Origin: Streptococcus sp. NPS 308
GTDB taxonomy: Bacteria > Bacillota > Bacilli > Lactobacillales > Streptococcaceae
NCBI RefSeq assembly: GCF_002355895.1
Contig: NZ_AP017652.1
Span: 1,211,001 to 1,275,000 of the forward strand
Direction: 5' to 3'
Length of the DNA stretch: 64,000 bases
Part shown: positions 55,149 through 63,398 of the stretch, piece by piece
How positions within the stretch are numbered: position 1 is the first letter of the stretch
Layout of the letters: each line of letters starts with the position of its first letter
Notes under the pieces: model-generated
What the model saw: the letters and a program-made list of their open reading frames with translations, nothing else
Told to the model about the DNA's origin: nothing
Databases searched by the model: none
Position numbers and translations under genes: made by a program

Positions 55149-56056
55149 CTTTTTTCTACCTCAACTTTTTCATAAGTTTCTTTAATAAATGCTGCAGTTG
55201 CTAAATCATCTGAAAATGTAGTTGCTGTTCCACAAGCCACTCCCCATTTGAAGGCTTCTACTGCGTCTTTTGATTTGACAAACTCACCCGTAAATCCAGC
55301 AACCATCGAGTCACCAGCTCCAACTGAGTTTTTCACGGTTCCTTTAATCGGTTTAGCAAAGTAGGTTCCCGCTGATGTTACCAGAAGGGCACCATCACCA
55401 GCCATTGAGATAATAACGTTTTGAGCACCTTTAGCCAATAACTCTCGGGCATGTTTCTCTATCTCATCTAAACTTTCGAGCTTCACTCCAAAGATAGCAC
55501 CAAGTTCATGATTGTTTGGTTTGACTAAAAGTGGTTGATAATCCAAACTATCAATCAAGGTCTGACCTTCAAAGTCACAAACCACTTGCGCACCAGTCTG
55601 GCGTGTCAAGGCAATCAAATCCTTATAGATAACATTGCCTAGGTTCTTAGCACTCGAACCTGCAAACACCACCGTATCATCTGCTGTCAGACTAGACAAA
55701 ATAGCTTTCAATTCTTCTAACTGAGCTGGCTCAACATTAGGACCAGTCCCGTTGATTTCTGTTTCTTGGTCTGCTTTAATCTTGACATTGATTCGAGTAT
55801 CTTCTGCTACTTGGACAAAACGTGTCTCGATTTCTTCCTCTGTAAGGGTATCTGTGATAAATTTACCAGTAAAGCCTCCAATAAATCCGGTCGCTGTATT
55901 GGGAATACCCAAGCGCTTCAAAACACGACTAACATTGATTCCTTTCCCACCAGCAAACTTATCATCACTGTCCATTCGATTGACACTACCGACTTCTACG
56001 TTGTCTAAGCGAACGATATAGTCAATGGATGGATTGAGCGTGACTGTATAAATCAT
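55145..56056 (-). CDS. fruK: 1-phosphofructokinase
   Basis: 303 aa. PfkB-family kinase turning fructose-1-phosphate into fructose-1,6-bisphosphate. First signature GGKGINVSRVLKRLG (about 37-51); second signature with the catalytic Asp in KNSVGAGDSMVAGFTGEF (about 246-263). Four-base overlaps with fruR before it and fruA after it give a tightly coupled fruRKA operon. Confidence 0.96.
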   Translation of the reverse strand: MIYTVTLNPSIDYIVRLDNVEVGSVNRMDSDDKFAGGKGINVSRVLKRLGIPNTATGFIGGFTGKFITDTLTEEEIETRFVQVAEDTRINVKIKADQETEINGTGPNVEPAQLEELKAILSSLTADDTVVFAGSSAKNLGNVIYKDLIALTRQTGAQVVCDFEGQTLIDSLDYQPLLVKPNNHELGAIFGVKLESLDEIEKHARELLAKGAQNVIISMAGDGALLVTSAGTYFAKPIKGTVKNSVGAGDSMVAGFTGEFVKSKDAVEAFKWGVACGTATTFSDDLATAAFIKETYEKVEVEKR

Positions 56057-56793
56057 ACTTCTATTACCTCCGTTTTCTCCTTAATAGCCTGCAAGAGCTC
56101 ATGCCCTTGACTTGTGATAACGATAGCGCGTTTGAGTGGTGCTACCTTGGCAAAGCAAGTTTGTCCAATTTTTGATGAATCCACCAAAACATAGGTCTGT
56201 TTGGCATTCTCTAAAATAGCCCGCTTAACAGCTCCCTCCTCCATGTCAGGAGTCGTATAATAACCATCGTCAACACCATTCATCCCGATAAAGGCACGGT
56301 CAAAGTGTAATTGGTTAATCTGGTTAAGAGCAACGCCCCCGATGCTAGCATCTGTCGTCATCTTGACGCTACCTCCAACCATGACAGTTGGAATCTGCTT
56401 TTCTACCAGCTGAACTGCATGGTGAATCGAATTGGTCACAACGGTGATCTCCTTATTAACCAATTCCTTGATCAAAAAAGCAGTTGTTGTTCCAGCATCG
56501 ATAAAGATAACATCTTGTTCCTTGATAAGAGATGCTGCTTTCTGAGCGAGTAATTTCTTTTCCTGAAGGTTTTTGACAGATTTTTCTTGAATGGTTTCTT
56601 CTTCCTGCAAGGAGTGGGGCAATTCTGCTCCACCATGCACACGACGAAGCTTATTCTCTGCTTCCAACTCATCCAAATCCCTTCGAACCGTTGATTCTGA
56701 CGTTTCTAACAAACTAACTAACTTTTCTAAAGAAACTACTTGATGCTGATTAAGTTGCTCTAAAATTAATTGTTTTCTCTCTGTTTTTAACAC
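56053..56793 (-). CDS. fruR: DeoR-family regulator of the fructose operon
   Basis: 246 aa from the GTG at 56793, seven bases after AGGAGG; a TTG three bases earlier is a less likely start. The N-terminal DeoR helix-turn-helix is LNQHQVVSLEKLVSLLETSESTVRRDLDELE. The C-terminal sugar-phosphate sensor domain contains FIDAGTTTAFLI and the DRAFIGMNGVDDG loop. Probably responds to fructose-1-phosphate and represses its own operon. Confidence 0.94.
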   Translation of the reverse strand: MLKTERKQLILEQLNQHQVVSLEKLVSLLETSESTVRRDLDELEAENKLRRVHGGAELPHSLQEEETIQEKSVKNLQEKKLLAQKAASLIKEQDVIFIDAGTTTAFLIKELVNKEITVVTNSIHHAVQLVEKQIPTVMVGGSVKMTTDASIGGVALNQINQLHFDRAFIGMNGVDDGYYTTPDMEEGAVKRAILENAKQTYVLVDSSKIGQTCFAKVAPLKRAIVITSQGHELLQAIKEKTEVIEV

Positions 56794-56805
56794 CAAAACA
56801 CCTCC

Positions 56806-56853
56806 TGTTATCGTTTACACTATTCATTCTAACACAATCTCTATCAAAGTCAA
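56806..56853 (-). promoter_or_regulatory. fruRKA promoter with a cre site
   Basis: Leftward -35 TTGACT (56853-56848), 16-base spacer, -10 TAGAAT (56831-56826). TGTAAACGATAACA (56819-56806) matches the CcpA cre consensus TGNAARCGNWWNCA at every position; it lies just downstream of the -10, a position for glucose repression. Confidence 0.8.
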
Positions 56854-56910
56854 GCAATTTTTGTCATTTTCTTTCAAATTCTATCATTTTTCTTATTTCC
56901 AACATTTTTA

Positions 56911-56939
56911 TTGCAAGATAAGTGGCTTTATGGTAGACT
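56911..56939 (+). promoter_or_regulatory. Promoter of tRNA-Ser(GGA)
   Basis: -35 TTGCAA (56911-56916), 17-base spacer, -10 TAGACT (56934-56939). Confidence 0.8.
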
Positions 56940-56954
56940 ATTTGAGTAAGTATT

Positions 56955-57042
56955 GGAAGATTACTCAAGAGGCTTAAGAGGCCGTGTTGGAAACGCGGTA
57001 GGCGTGTAACAGCGTGCGTGGGTTCGAATCCCATGTCTTCCG
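56955..57042 (+). tRNA. tRNA-Ser (anticodon GGA)
   Basis: 88 bases with the long variable arm of class II tRNAs. Acceptor GGAAGAT / GTCTTCC, discriminator G. Anticodon stem CCGTG/CGCGG, loop TTGGAAA (anticodon GGA, reads UCC/UCU). T arm GTGGG-TTCGAAT-CCCAT. CCA not encoded. Confidence 0.96.
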
Positions 57043-57052
57043 TAGAAAAAGA

Positions 57053-57080
57053 AAAACTGCATTGAGGTGCAGTTTTTTTT
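57053..57080 (+). terminator. Terminator of tRNA-Ser(GGA)
   Basis: Stem AAACTGCA / TGCAGTTT with eight T. Confidence 0.85.
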
Positions 57081-57173
57081 ACCGTTCTAAGAACAATATA
57101 TAGAAATGAAAGGCTGAGTTACTTTAACTACCACACCACATTTTTCTGTATCCTGCCCTATCCTAATTCATAA

Positions 57174-57208
57174 AAAAACAAGTAGTTTATTAAGACTACT
57201 TGTTTTTC
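57174..57208 (-). terminator. Terminator of the lipoprotein gene
   Basis: Stem AAAACAAGTAGT / ACTACTTGTTTT (57176-57204), U run leftward. Confidence 0.85.
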
Positions 57209-57223
57209 TTTTAAATCTAAAGA

Positions 57224-58165
57224 TTAGATATTGCTTTTATCTTTCTTATCTGAAGATTTGTCTGTTGATTTATCAGTAGATTTGTCTGTAGACTTTTCTT
57301 TGTCATTCGACTTCGTAGAGTTTTTACGTACAATCTTATCATACCCTTCTGTGTTGTCAAGTAACTCAGATGCTAGAGTACGGTAATCTTCTTGAGAAAT
57401 AAGCCAGTTCCCATCTTTGTCCTTGGTTAATTTGATTTCAGTATCAAAATCTCCAGTAGTAAATGGTGTGTGTGCTAAGTTAGGATCTACGTCAGTATAG
57501 ACAGTAAAATCCTTCTTGAAAAGATGCTCGAAGATCCAGTAAGAGATCAAGGTTTGGTAACGTTTAATATCAACATCTGATCCAGCTTGATTGTACTTAG
57601 CTAGGTTGTCAACACCTCCAATTAGAGTGGTGAGAACTTCCCTTGTAGATGAAGCCAATCCTTTAGAGTGTAGTTTTTTAGAGTTAAAAGTAACAGTAGC
57701 TGTATTACCGGATTCATCTACTTTCACATCTTTAACTGAATAAGAACCAATGTCTTGGTATAATCTACGTCTCATTTTCAAGAAACCTGAAATTGTTTCT
57801 TCTGGAGTTTCAATAGGGAAATCATCATGCCATTTTACAGAGTATGTAGATGCAGGTGAAAGACCATCATCTTTAATTTTTTCACTTGTTTGAACTGCAA
57901 TAACGGCATCAGTCCATTTTTCATAAGTTTCGCCATAAATCTTCTTGAATCGTACAGAGTCGCTAGTGAGAACAGAGTCTAGGAGAATTTCAGCATCTTT
58001 TGTAACTTTCTCTTTAACTTCCGCTGCTTCATCCTTCTTCTCAACTTGTTCCGTTTTCTCCTTGTCATCAGAAGAAGCTTCAGATGACTGATTAGAAAAT
58101 GCGGAACATGCACCCAAGACAACTGTTGAGACTGCTAAGATACTTAGTAACTTAATCTTTTTCAT
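57224..58165 (-). CDS. Lipoprotein of unknown function with STDK repeat tail
   Basis: 313 aa. Signal peptide with lipobox VVLGAC (lipidated Cys at residue 20), then a charged linker. A soluble domain (about 50-285) is predicted mixed alpha/beta; segments include FKKIYGETYEKWTDAVIAVQTSEKI and SYWIFEHLFKKDFTVYTDV. The C-terminal 25 residues are lysine-rich with STDK repeated several times, a low-complexity tail prone to length change. Conserved in streptococci, function unknown. Flanked by two tRNA-Ser genes on opposite strands; single gene. Confidence 0.9.
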   Translation of the reverse strand: MKKIKLLSILAVSTVVLGACSAFSNQSSEASSDDKEKTEQVEKKDEAAEVKEKVTKDAEILLDSVLTSDSVRFKKIYGETYEKWTDAVIAVQTSEKIKDDGLSPASTYSVKWHDDFPIETPEETISGFLKMRRRLYQDIGSYSVKDVKVDESGNTATVTFNSKKLHSKGLASSTREVLTTLIGGVDNLAKYNQAGSDVDIKRYQTLISYWIFEHLFKKDFTVYTDVDPNLAHTPFTTGDFDTEIKLTKDKDGNWLISQEDYRTLASELLDNTEGYDKIVRKNSTKSNDKEKSTDKSTDKSTDKSSDKKDKSNI

Positions 58166-58244
58166 GTTTCACCTCTTTATGAAAATTTACTCTTGGAGAA
58201 CACCTCCAAGTAGATTAGTTTAGAAAAACACGGGGTTCATCTAA

Positions 58245-58332
58245 CGGAGAATGGGGGATTCGAACCCCCGCGCCGGTTACCCGACCTAACGATTTAGCAA
58301 ACCGTCCTCTTCAGCCTCTTGAGTAATTCTCC
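58245..58332 (-). tRNA. tRNA-Ser (anticodon GCT)
   Basis: 88 bases, class II. Acceptor GGAGAAT / ATTCTCC, discriminator G. Anticodon stem ACGGT/ATCGT, loop TTGCTAA (GCT, reads AGC/AGU). Long variable arm and T arm GGGGG-TTCGAAT-CCCCC. Confidence 0.96.
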
Positions 58333-58407
58333 ACTAGCAAACTAAAACAAATAGGATACAATAAAGGATACAATTTGACGAAATAATCCCAAAAATCCTA
58401 TTGATGA

Positions 58408-58752
58408 TGGAGCCGGTGGGAGTCGAACCCACGTCCAAACACCTGCCAACATATTTGTCTACAACCATAGGTTATGTATTGTTTTAACAGTCCCTCGACA
58501 CATAACTCAAGCCTAGGAACTGCGAGTCTATCAATCTCTTATCAAACCACTAGACAAGGCTTGATCGTATCTCGCTAATCATAAGACCTGTCATTGAACA
58601 CGAGCAATCCAAATCAGGTCACGCCTGCTGGTTTTTAGGCAGCTAGAGCGTAAGAAGTGTTATTTTTTGCAGTTATATTTAACTGAGCGTTTACGTCGCC
58701 ACACGGGTTGCAAAATATGCCTCATAATGCCTGTCGAATCCGTAACGACCCC
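58408..58752 (-). ncRNA. ssrA: tmRNA
   Basis: 345 bases. tRNA-like ends GGGGTCG... and ...CGGCTCCA pair. The 3' end carries GGTTCGACTCCCACC (T arm). The resume codon and tag read AKNNTSYALAA followed by TAA (58670-58635), the streptococcal proteolysis tag. Rescues stalled ribosomes with SmpB. Confidence 0.97.
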
Positions 58753-58766
58753 AGGATGTTAGAACT

Positions 58767-58795
58767 ATTATAACCTATCTTCATAAAAATTGCAA
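58767..58795 (-). promoter_or_regulatory. Promoter of ssrA
   Basis: Leftward -35 TTGCAA (58795-58790), 17-base spacer, -10 TATAAT (58772-58767). Confidence 0.85.
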
Positions 58796-58810
58796 AATCA
58801 AGCCAATTCT

Positions 58811-59446
58811 TTAGAAAAGATACGTTTTCAAAGCATCTGATAAGGCTTGATAACCAGCTACACTTAGATGGAGACCATCCGTTGTATAGGCTGATTGAAG
58901 TTGTCCTTCTGAATCTGTCAAACTATCATAAATTGGTAGAAAATCTACTTGCATATAGGCGGAGGCTAGAGCCTCATAGGCTTGATTCCATTCTCTGATT
59001 TTTTCATTGGTACGAATGTAAACTGTCTGCTTGTATTCTTCTCCTTCATTGACTGGCAGAATAGAAACTAGCTTTATTTGTGACAGCGGATAATCTCGGT
59101 TAAGCGATTGAATCACACCTTCAAGATTATCCAAGGCTTCATTCATGGGAATATCTTTTCCGATATCGTTTGTCCCAATTAAGAGAACAATTTGATCGAC
59201 AGCATCACCATAAAGATGGGCATCAAGATTGTCTAGTAGAAGTCCCGTCTGGTAACCTCGGATGCCTCGATTAACAATCGTCTTGGTAGTCCCGAGTAAC
59301 TCTTGCAAAGGGTAGTATTCTACAATCGAATCGCCGATAAAAATCATATCTGGCTCTAAAAGAGAAATCTGATTGAGTTCACGATACTTGGTTTGAATTT
59401 TTGCTTGCTCTTTTAGGAGCCAATTTTCTAATAACTGTACTGCCAC
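58811..59446 (-). CDS. SGNH/GDSL hydrolase
   Basis: 211 aa. Esterase/lipase of the SGNH fold: block I FIGDSIVEYYPL with the nucleophile Ser (about residue 38), block II Gly in NRGIRGYQTG, block III LIGTNDIGKD, block V TDGLHLSVAGYQ with Asp and His. Resembles platelet-activating-factor acetylhydrolase-like bacterial esterases. No signal peptide. One base after the HAD gene, so the CapA-HAD-SGNH genes form one operon. Confidence 0.92.
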   Translation of the reverse strand: MAVQLLENWLLKEQAKIQTKYRELNQISLLEPDMIFIGDSIVEYYPLQELLGTTKTIVNRGIRGYQTGLLLDNLDAHLYGDAVDQIVLLIGTNDIGKDIPMNEALDNLEGVIQSLNRDYPLSQIKLVSILPVNEGEEYKQTVYIRTNEKIREWNQAYEALASAYMQVDFLPIYDSLTDSEGQLQSAYTTDGLHLSVAGYQALSDALKTYLF

Positions 59447-59447
59447 C

Positions 59448-60275
59448 TTATCCCTCTTTCTCTAACCAATTTTCTAGGACCTGATAAACGCCCCCTTGGC
59501 TGTTAGCTGGAGCTAGGGCAGTTGCAACTGCCTTGGCCTCATCATCAGCATTTTCCATAGCATAGGCAATTCCAGCCATCTCCAACATCTCAACATCATT
59601 TTCGCTATCACCAAAAGCCATGATTTGTTCCGATGTCAAATCCCAGCGCTTGAGCAATTCTTCCAATCCCCAAGCCTTGTGAACCCCAGCTTGCAGGATA
59701 TCGATACAGCCATAACCGCTAGAAACAGCTCTTACACGACCATCAAAGAGGTCATTGATTTCCTGCAAAACTGCACTAGAACGTTCTTCACCAACGACCA
59801 TGCTCATCTTTAGGACTCCTCCAAAGAGGTCTGAGTTTAGCTCATCCACAAAATTGGTCCTTTGGTAAAGTTTTTCAATCATCTCTGGAGTCATAAATTT
59901 TTCCAGGTCTGTAAAAACAGTTCCTTCCTTGACAAAACTCCCATTCATGCTGGTGACGACGAACTGATCTCGACACTCCCTCCCTTTAAAATGAAGGAGA
60001 GCCTTGTCAACCATAGCATCATCCCAGGTCTGAGCCTGAAGTAATGTATCATACTCAAATATCCGCGCACCGTTAGCAACAACCAGGACTACTCGACTCG
60101 CCAAGTGTTCTAGTAGTTGCCTCATCCGATGGACTTCATTCCCCGTCGCAATGACAAAACGGATACCTCGTTCATCTAATTGGTCTAAAATTTTTTCTAA
60201 ACGTGGCAAATCCAGTTGCCCTCTTGGATCCAGCAAGGTTCCATCCATATCTGTTGCAATTAATTTAATCGTCAT
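59448..60275 (-). CDS. Cof-type HAD phosphatase
   Basis: 275 aa from the ATG at 60275 (AAAGGAG five bases upstream). DMDGTLL (motif I, residues 9-15), ATGNE (motif II region, Asn replacing the usual Arg), lysine in HKAWGLEEL, GDSENDVEMLE (motif III). Type IIB cap. Probably dephosphorylates a sugar phosphate or flavin precursor. Middle gene of the CapA-HAD-SGNH operon. Confidence 0.92.
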   Translation of the reverse strand: MTIKLIATDMDGTLLDPRGQLDLPRLEKILDQLDERGIRFVIATGNEVHRMRQLLEHLASRVVLVVANGARIFEYDTLLQAQTWDDAMVDKALLHFKGRECRDQFVVTSMNGSFVKEGTVFTDLEKFMTPEMIEKLYQRTNFVDELNSDLFGGVLKMSMVVGEERSSAVLQEINDLFDGRVRAVSSGYGCIDILQAGVHKAWGLEELLKRWDLTSEQIMAFGDSENDVEMLEMAGIAYAMENADDEAKAVATALAPANSQGGVYQVLENWLEKEG

Positions 60276-60298
60276 CTCGTCTCCTTTAGGGCGAGTAC

Positions 60299-61618
60299 CT
60301 ACCACTTCAACCCTACATGTTCATTCATTTCTTTATAGGCTGTGTCAATTCGTTCCTTGGTCGCCTCATCCAACTGCTCACGGTAACGTCCTCCTTCAAT
60401 GAAGTCCTCCAAGATATAGGTCTGATAGAGGAAGAGAGGATAGCCTTCTGGGGAGTAAGTCCCTTTGGGTGTTCGATTAACCCAAGTAGGATGCGCTTTG
60501 GCGGTTTCAATTCTTGTCTTTCCATCTTTTTTCTTAATGGTCACATCCATGAGAACACCGCGCTCTGTCCACTTGGCATTTTCCTCGTCTTGCATGGTTT
60601 CAATACGCTGGTTTGAAAGGAAATTCCCCATGGAATAGATAATCAGTTTTTTGTCACCATCTTTTTCGACCGTTTCGGCAGGTTCAACGACGTGAGGATG
60701 CCCTCCAAAGATAATATCGGCTCCCCAGTCCACCATCTTGTGATACAGTGTCTTTTGTTCTTCCGTTGGTTCCAACTGGTATTCAATTCCCATCTGAGGC
60801 ATAACAACAGTGATATCCGCTTCTTTCTCGGCACGCTCGATTTCTGCCTTCATCTTTTCTTCGTTTAAGTCAGAAAGATAGCGATTATAGTCCTCTTGGG
60901 AAATAGATTGTTCAATGCCATTAAAGCCATAGGAATAAGCCAAGAGAGCTACCTTGATACCATTGACTTCCTTAATAACAAGTGGAGACTTGTCCCGTGG
61001 TTCCTTTGTGTAAACTCCGATAGGTGTCATTCCTGCCTTTTCAATAGCTTGAGCTGTTGAGACCACTCCCTCTATCTGAGAATCTAGGATGTGATTGTGG
61101 GCCAAGTCTAGAACTTGATAGCCTGCATCCTTGATCGCATCCATCACCTCACCAGGTGCATTAAAAAGAGGATAACCTGCCAAATAGTGGTCCTTGTTCA
61201 CCGTTCCTTCAAAGTCACCAATTACCAAGTCCGCTTGTTTGAGCCAAGGCTTGACATACTCAAAATTTTCATGAAAATCATAAGTCCCATCTTCTTTTAG
61301 AGCTGTTCGGTAGATAGGGATATGATAAAGAAGATCACCGTTTGCCATGATACGGGCTGTCTTTTCGTCAGAATCATTTTCCTTGAATTGACTAGATGTA
61401 CTTGTAGAATCAAGAGTTTGACTACTAGGACTCGTTCCCTTGTTGCCTTGTACTGCTCGAACTAACAAGTTCCCTCCCATGGACACGGCAACTGCAAGTA
61501 GCAAGACCATAATAAACTGGGCATTGGTCCAGGATTTATAATTCCGAAAGAAACCAATACTTTTCCCCAACAATCCATCAATAGGTCCATGAGATCGTCT
61601 ATTTTGTCGCTTTTCCAT
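60299..61618 (-). CDS. CapA-family protein, membrane-anchored metallophosphatase-like
   Basis: 439 aa. One membrane segment at about 36-55 (FIMVLLLAVAVSMGGNLLV) places the rest outside the cell. CapA/PgsA domain: NGDLLYH, DFEGTVN, DLAHNHILDSQIEG and GGHPHVVEP carry the metal-binding residues of the calcineurin-like fold. Named after poly-gamma-glutamate capsule genes of Bacillus, but no pgsB/C lie here, so a polymer role is doubtful; an extracellular phosphatase is more likely. First gene of the operon, divergent from def. Confidence 0.9.
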   Translation of the reverse strand: MEKRQNRRSHGPIDGLLGKSIGFFRNYKSWTNAQFIMVLLLAVAVSMGGNLLVRAVQGNKGTSPSSQTLDSTSTSSQFKENDSDEKTARIMANGDLLYHIPIYRTALKEDGTYDFHENFEYVKPWLKQADLVIGDFEGTVNKDHYLAGYPLFNAPGEVMDAIKDAGYQVLDLAHNHILDSQIEGVVSTAQAIEKAGMTPIGVYTKEPRDKSPLVIKEVNGIKVALLAYSYGFNGIEQSISQEDYNRYLSDLNEEKMKAEIERAEKEADITVVMPQMGIEYQLEPTEEQKTLYHKMVDWGADIIFGGHPHVVEPAETVEKDGDKKLIIYSMGNFLSNQRIETMQDEENAKWTERGVLMDVTIKKKDGKTRIETAKAHPTWVNRTPKGTYSPEGYPLFLYQTYILEDFIEGGRYREQLDEATKERIDTAYKEMNEHVGLKW

Positions 61619-61658
61619 CTTTATTCCCCCTTGCTTTTTGGTGCAAGTCTTTTCTTTT

Positions 61659-61667
61659 ATTATACCA
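61659..61667 (-). promoter_or_regulatory. Extended -10 promoter of the CapA operon
   Basis: Leftward TGGTATAAT (TATAAT 61664-61659), about 40 bases before the ATG; ribosome binding site AAGGGGG. Confidence 0.6.
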
Positions 61668-61773
61668 CAGACAAAAGAGGAATACCGTTTATTATATTAT
61701 TTTTTAGTAACTTCTGCGACTTTCTTTCTCGCCTATTTTGTGTTATCATGTAGAGGTAATGAAAGGAGAGAAA

Positions 61774-62385
61774 ATGTCTGCTATAGAACGTATTACAAAA
61801 GCTGCTCATTTGATTGATATGAATGATATTATCCGTGAGGGAAATCCAACTCTGCGCGCTGTTGCTGAGGAGGTGACTTTCCCATTGAGTGATCAAGATA
61901 TCATCCTTGGCGAAAAAATGATGCAATTCCTCAAACATTCTCAGGATCCTGTTATGGCTGAGAAAATGGGACTCCGTGGTGGTGTTGGCCTTGCTGCTCC
62001 CCAGCTGGATATCTCAAAACGTATTATTGCTGTTTTAGTGCCAAATATTGTGGAAGAAGGTGAAACTCCAGAGGAAGCCTACGATTTGCAAGCCATTATG
62101 TACAATCCGAAAATCGTCTCCCACTCTGTTCAGGATGCTGCCCTTGGCGAAGGAGAAGGTTGCCTATCTGTTGACCGTAACGTACCAGGCTATGTTGTCC
62201 GCCATGCCCGTGTCACTGTTGATTACTTTGACAAGGACGGTGAAAAACACCGTATCAAACTTAAAGGATACAACTCCATCGTTGTCCAACATGAAATTGA
62301 CCACATCAACGGAATCATGTTCTACGATCGTATCAATGAAAAAGATCCATTTGCTGTTAAAGATGGTTTACTGATTCTGGAATAA
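61774..62385 (+). CDS. def: Peptide deformylase
   Basis: 203 aa from the ATG at 61774 (AAAGGAG five bases upstream), the length of streptococcal Def. Removes formyl from N-terminal Met. Motif 1 GGVGLAAPQ, motif 2 EGCLSV (metal Cys), motif 3 [12 protein letters not shown] (HExxH) are all present. The insertion around [13 protein letters not shown] marks the type II Gram-positive enzyme. Single gene, directly followed by a terminator. Confidence 0.97.
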   Translation: MSAIERITKAAHLIDMNDIIREGNPTLRAVAEEVTFPLSDQDIILGEKMMQFLKHSQDPVMAEKMGLRGGVGLAAPQLDISKRIIAVLVPNIVEEGETPEEAYDLQAIMYNPKIVSHSVQDAALGEGEGCLSVDRNVPGYVVRHARVTVDYFDKDGEKHRIKLKGYNSIVVQHEIDHINGIMFYDRINEKDPFAVKDGLLILE

Positions 62386-62388
62386 AGA

Positions 62389-62413
62389 AAATCCCGTTGC
62401 AAGACGGGGTTTT
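62389..62413 (+). terminator. Terminator of def, merging into the rlmB promoter
   Basis: Stem AAATCCCGT (62389-62397) / ACGGGGTTT (62404-62412). Only two bases separate it from the extended -10 of rlmB. Confidence 0.75.
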
Positions 62414-62414
62414 G

Positions 62415-62423
62415 TGTTATAAT
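62415..62423 (+). promoter_or_regulatory. Extended -10 promoter abutting the rlmB start
   Basis: TGTTATAAT ends at 62423; AGAGGC separates it from the ATG at 62430. Confidence 0.7.
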
Positions 62424-62429
62424 AGAGGC

Positions 62430-63158
62430 ATGAAAACAAATGATATTGTCTATGGCGTCCATGCCGTTACTGAAGCCCTCCTTGCAAACACTGGAAACAA
62501 ACTCTACCTCCAAGAAGATCTTCGAGGTAAGAATGTTGAGAAAGTCAAGGAACTGGCTACTGTGAAAAAAGTCTCCATCTCTTGGACCTCAAAAAAATCC
62601 CTCTCTGAAATGACCGAAGGTGCTGTCCATCAAGGATTTGTCCTTCGAGTTTCTGAATTTGCCTATAGCGAGCTAGATCACATTCTTGCCAAAACGCGTC
62701 AAGAAGAAAATCCTTTGCTATTGATTCTAGACGGGTTAACTGATCCTCATAATCTGGGTTCTATCTTGAGAACTGCTGACGCGACCAATGTTTCAGGAGT
62801 CATTATCCCCAAACACCGCGCTGTCGGTGTAACTCCTGTTGTTGCCAAAACGGCTACAGGAGCTATTGAGCATGTACCGATTGCTCGAGTGACCAACCTT
62901 AGTCAAACTTTGGATAAACTCAAGGATGAAGGCTTCTGGACCTTCGGAACGGATATGAATGGTACTCCTTGCCACAAATGGAATACAAAAGGAAAAATCG
63001 CCCTCATCATAGGTAATGAAGGAAAAGGCATCTCTAGCAACATCAAAAAACAGGTCGATGAGATGATTACCATCCCCATGAATGGGCATGTTCAAAGCCT
63101 CAATGCCAGTGTTGCTGCAGCCATTCTCATGTACGAAGTTTTCCGAAATAGACTATAA
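62430..63158 (+). CDS. rlmB: 23S rRNA (guanosine(2251)-2'-O)-methyltransferase, TrmH/SpoU family
   Basis: 242 aa from the ATG at 62430. N-terminal substrate-binding domain (VYGVHAVTEALLANTGNKLYL), then the SPOUT knot: LDGLTDPHNLGSILRTADATNV (motif 1), IIGNEGKGIS (motif 2) and SLNASVAAAILMYEVFR (motif 3). The assignment to G2251 follows the family; related TrmH proteins modify other sites. AGAGG before the ATG could act as a short ribosome binding site only if transcription started further upstream. Confidence 0.93.
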   Translation: MKTNDIVYGVHAVTEALLANTGNKLYLQEDLRGKNVEKVKELATVKKVSISWTSKKSLSEMTEGAVHQGFVLRVSEFAYSELDHILAKTRQEENPLLLILDGLTDPHNLGSILRTADATNVSGVIIPKHRAVGVTPVVAKTATGAIEHVPIARVTNLSQTLDKLKDEGFWTFGTDMNGTPCHKWNTKGKIALIIGNEGKGISSNIKKQVDEMITIPMNGHVQSLNASVAAAILMYEVFRNRL

Positions 63159-63194
63159 TAAAAAGTTTCCAGTCATCTGATTGGAAACTTTTTA
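63159..63194 (+). terminator. Terminator of rlmB
   Basis: Stem AAAAAGTTTCCA / TTGGAAACTTTTT around the loop, T-rich in both directions. Confidence 0.85.
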
Positions 63195-63198
63195 TGAT

Positions 63199-63398
63199 TA
63201 TACTCAATGAAAATCAAAGAGCAAACTAGGAAACTAGCTGTAGACAGCTCAAAGCACTGCTTTGAGGTTGTAGATAAGACTGACGAAGTCAGCTCAAAAC
63301 ACTGTTTTGAGGTTGTGGATAGAACTGACGAAGTCAGTACCCATACCTACGGCAAGGCGAAGCTGACGTGGTTTGAAGAGATTTTCGAAGTGTATTAA
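63199..63398. repeat. BOX element, boxA-boxB-boxB-boxC
   Basis: Starts TATACTCAATGAAAATCAAA (boxA to about 63245). Two 45-base boxB modules lie at 63246-63290 and 63291-63335, both beginning AGCTCAAA and ending GACGAAGTC. boxC (63336-63398) contains CTACGGCAAGGCGAAGC and ends TTTCGAAGTGTATTA. These mobile, non-coding repeats are typical of S. pneumoniae and S. mitis and fold into long hairpins. The right end overlaps the trxB stop codon. Confidence 0.95.
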
